Below, in pieces: positions 24,704-24,962 of a stretch of DNA of 24,962 bases (position 1 is its first letter; each line of letters starts with the position of its first letter). The notes under the pieces were generated by a model. That model saw nothing but the letters and a program-made list of their open reading frames with translations, was not told where the DNA came from and searched no databases. A program made the translations under genes and the position numbers. Origin of the DNA: M2408 sp044348665 (GTDB taxonomy: Bacteria; Bacteroidota; Bacteroidia; Flavobacteriales_D; Crocinitomicaceae). Location of the stretch: positions 1-24,962 of the forward strand of contig JBIKSI010000037.1 in the NCBI GenBank assembly GCA_044348665.1, written 5' to 3'.

Positions 24704-24962
24704 TTAAATTGTTTGAAATTCTGGATACTTAAATAGTTGGTCTAATGTCAAAGCAACTCTTAATTTCACTGGATCTGAAACAACAGTATTTGAAGCATCG
24801 GCAAGGTATTCATTGTATTGCAAAGTCCATTCAAAATCTGGTAAACCATTTGTTAAAATTGCTTTCAATATTGTTTTTTTGGTAGCGTCTAATCCTTTTG
24901 GACAAAAAACGGTAACCATATCTTCAATTACCTGAGGTGCATCGGAAGGTACAGACAATCCA
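24704..24962 (-). CDS. DUF1800 family protein, C-terminal part (cut by window edge)
   Basis: Only the last 86 codons are inside the window; the reading frame stays open through the right edge, so the start lies outside. The visible end (EDMVTVFCPKGLDATKKTIL, then LPDFEWTLQYNEYLADAS and KLRVALTLDQLFKYPEFQTI) resembles the C-terminus of DUF1800 proteins, and the immediately following DUF1501 gene supports that identification because the two families are frequent neighbours. Function is unknown. No sorting domain is seen at this C-terminus. Any Met-like start inside this segment is not the true start. Confidence 0.75.
   Translation of the reverse strand, partial: GLSVPSDAPQVIEDMVTVFCPKGLDATKKTILKAILTNGLPDFEWTLQYNEYLADASNTVVSDPVKLRVALTLDQLFKYPEFQTI

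Noticed and set aside
1..24962. CRISPR arrays, tRNA/rRNA genes, insertion sequences, prophage or defence-system genes
   Set aside because: Looked for on both strands; no regularly spaced repeats, cloverleaf-like segments, transposase or nuclease/helicase defence motifs were seen.

Overview
The window looks like an AT-rich chromosomal segment of a Bacteroidota bacterium, most likely order Flavobacteriales. Three things point there: the type IX secretion (T9SS) translocon gene sprA, several exported proteins with T9SS C-terminal sorting domains (types A and B), and TAnnTTTG-type -7 boxes in place of sigma70 elements. A Crocinitomicaceae/Fluviicola-like source is possible but is only an impression. 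I see no tRNA, rRNA, CRISPR array, insertion sequence or prophage gene.

Left part (1-10852, all on the minus strand): maeB (malic enzyme fused to a phosphotransacetylase-like domain), ruvA (Holliday-junction binding), sprA (2439 aa, outer-membrane T9SS pore) and a small GNAT acetyltransferase. The last three are packed stop-to-start: ruvA and sprA share one base and sprA and GNAT are 1 bp apart. A strong promoter (TTTG-N19-TATCTTTG) lies ahead of maeB, and the 98-bp maeB-ruvA gap carries a short-repeat/hairpin element rather than a terminator.

Middle part (10931-19291): a secreted thioredoxin-like protein with a type A sorting domain (minus strand, strong intrinsic terminator), diverging from two plus-strand genes for large exported proteins: a lectin/PKD protein with a type B (gliding-associated, CHU_C) sorting domain, and a 1346-aa protein of unknown function with a T9SS-like C-terminus. 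These are probable clients of the SprA machinery encoded to the left.

Right part (19288-24962): kdsB (CMP-Kdo synthesis for LPS) and dprA (DNA processing in transformation) diverge from an 82-bp AT-rich region, and both start with TTG. Then come a conserved-type hypothetical protein (120 aa) and rseP (site-2 intramembrane protease), closed by a bidirectional terminator. Last is a minus-strand DUF1800-DUF1501 pair, with the DUF1800 gene cut by the window edge and the DUF1501 protein carrying both an RR-type N-terminus and a T9SS type A tail.

The theme is cell-surface biogenesis (T9SS pore, T9SS cargo, LPS precursor, envelope protease) mixed with housekeeping recombination genes. I did not find a clearly new multi-gene system. 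The most open items are the 1346-aa surface protein, the DUF1501/DUF1800 pair, the repeat element between maeB and ruvA, and the symmetric kdsB/dprA control region.
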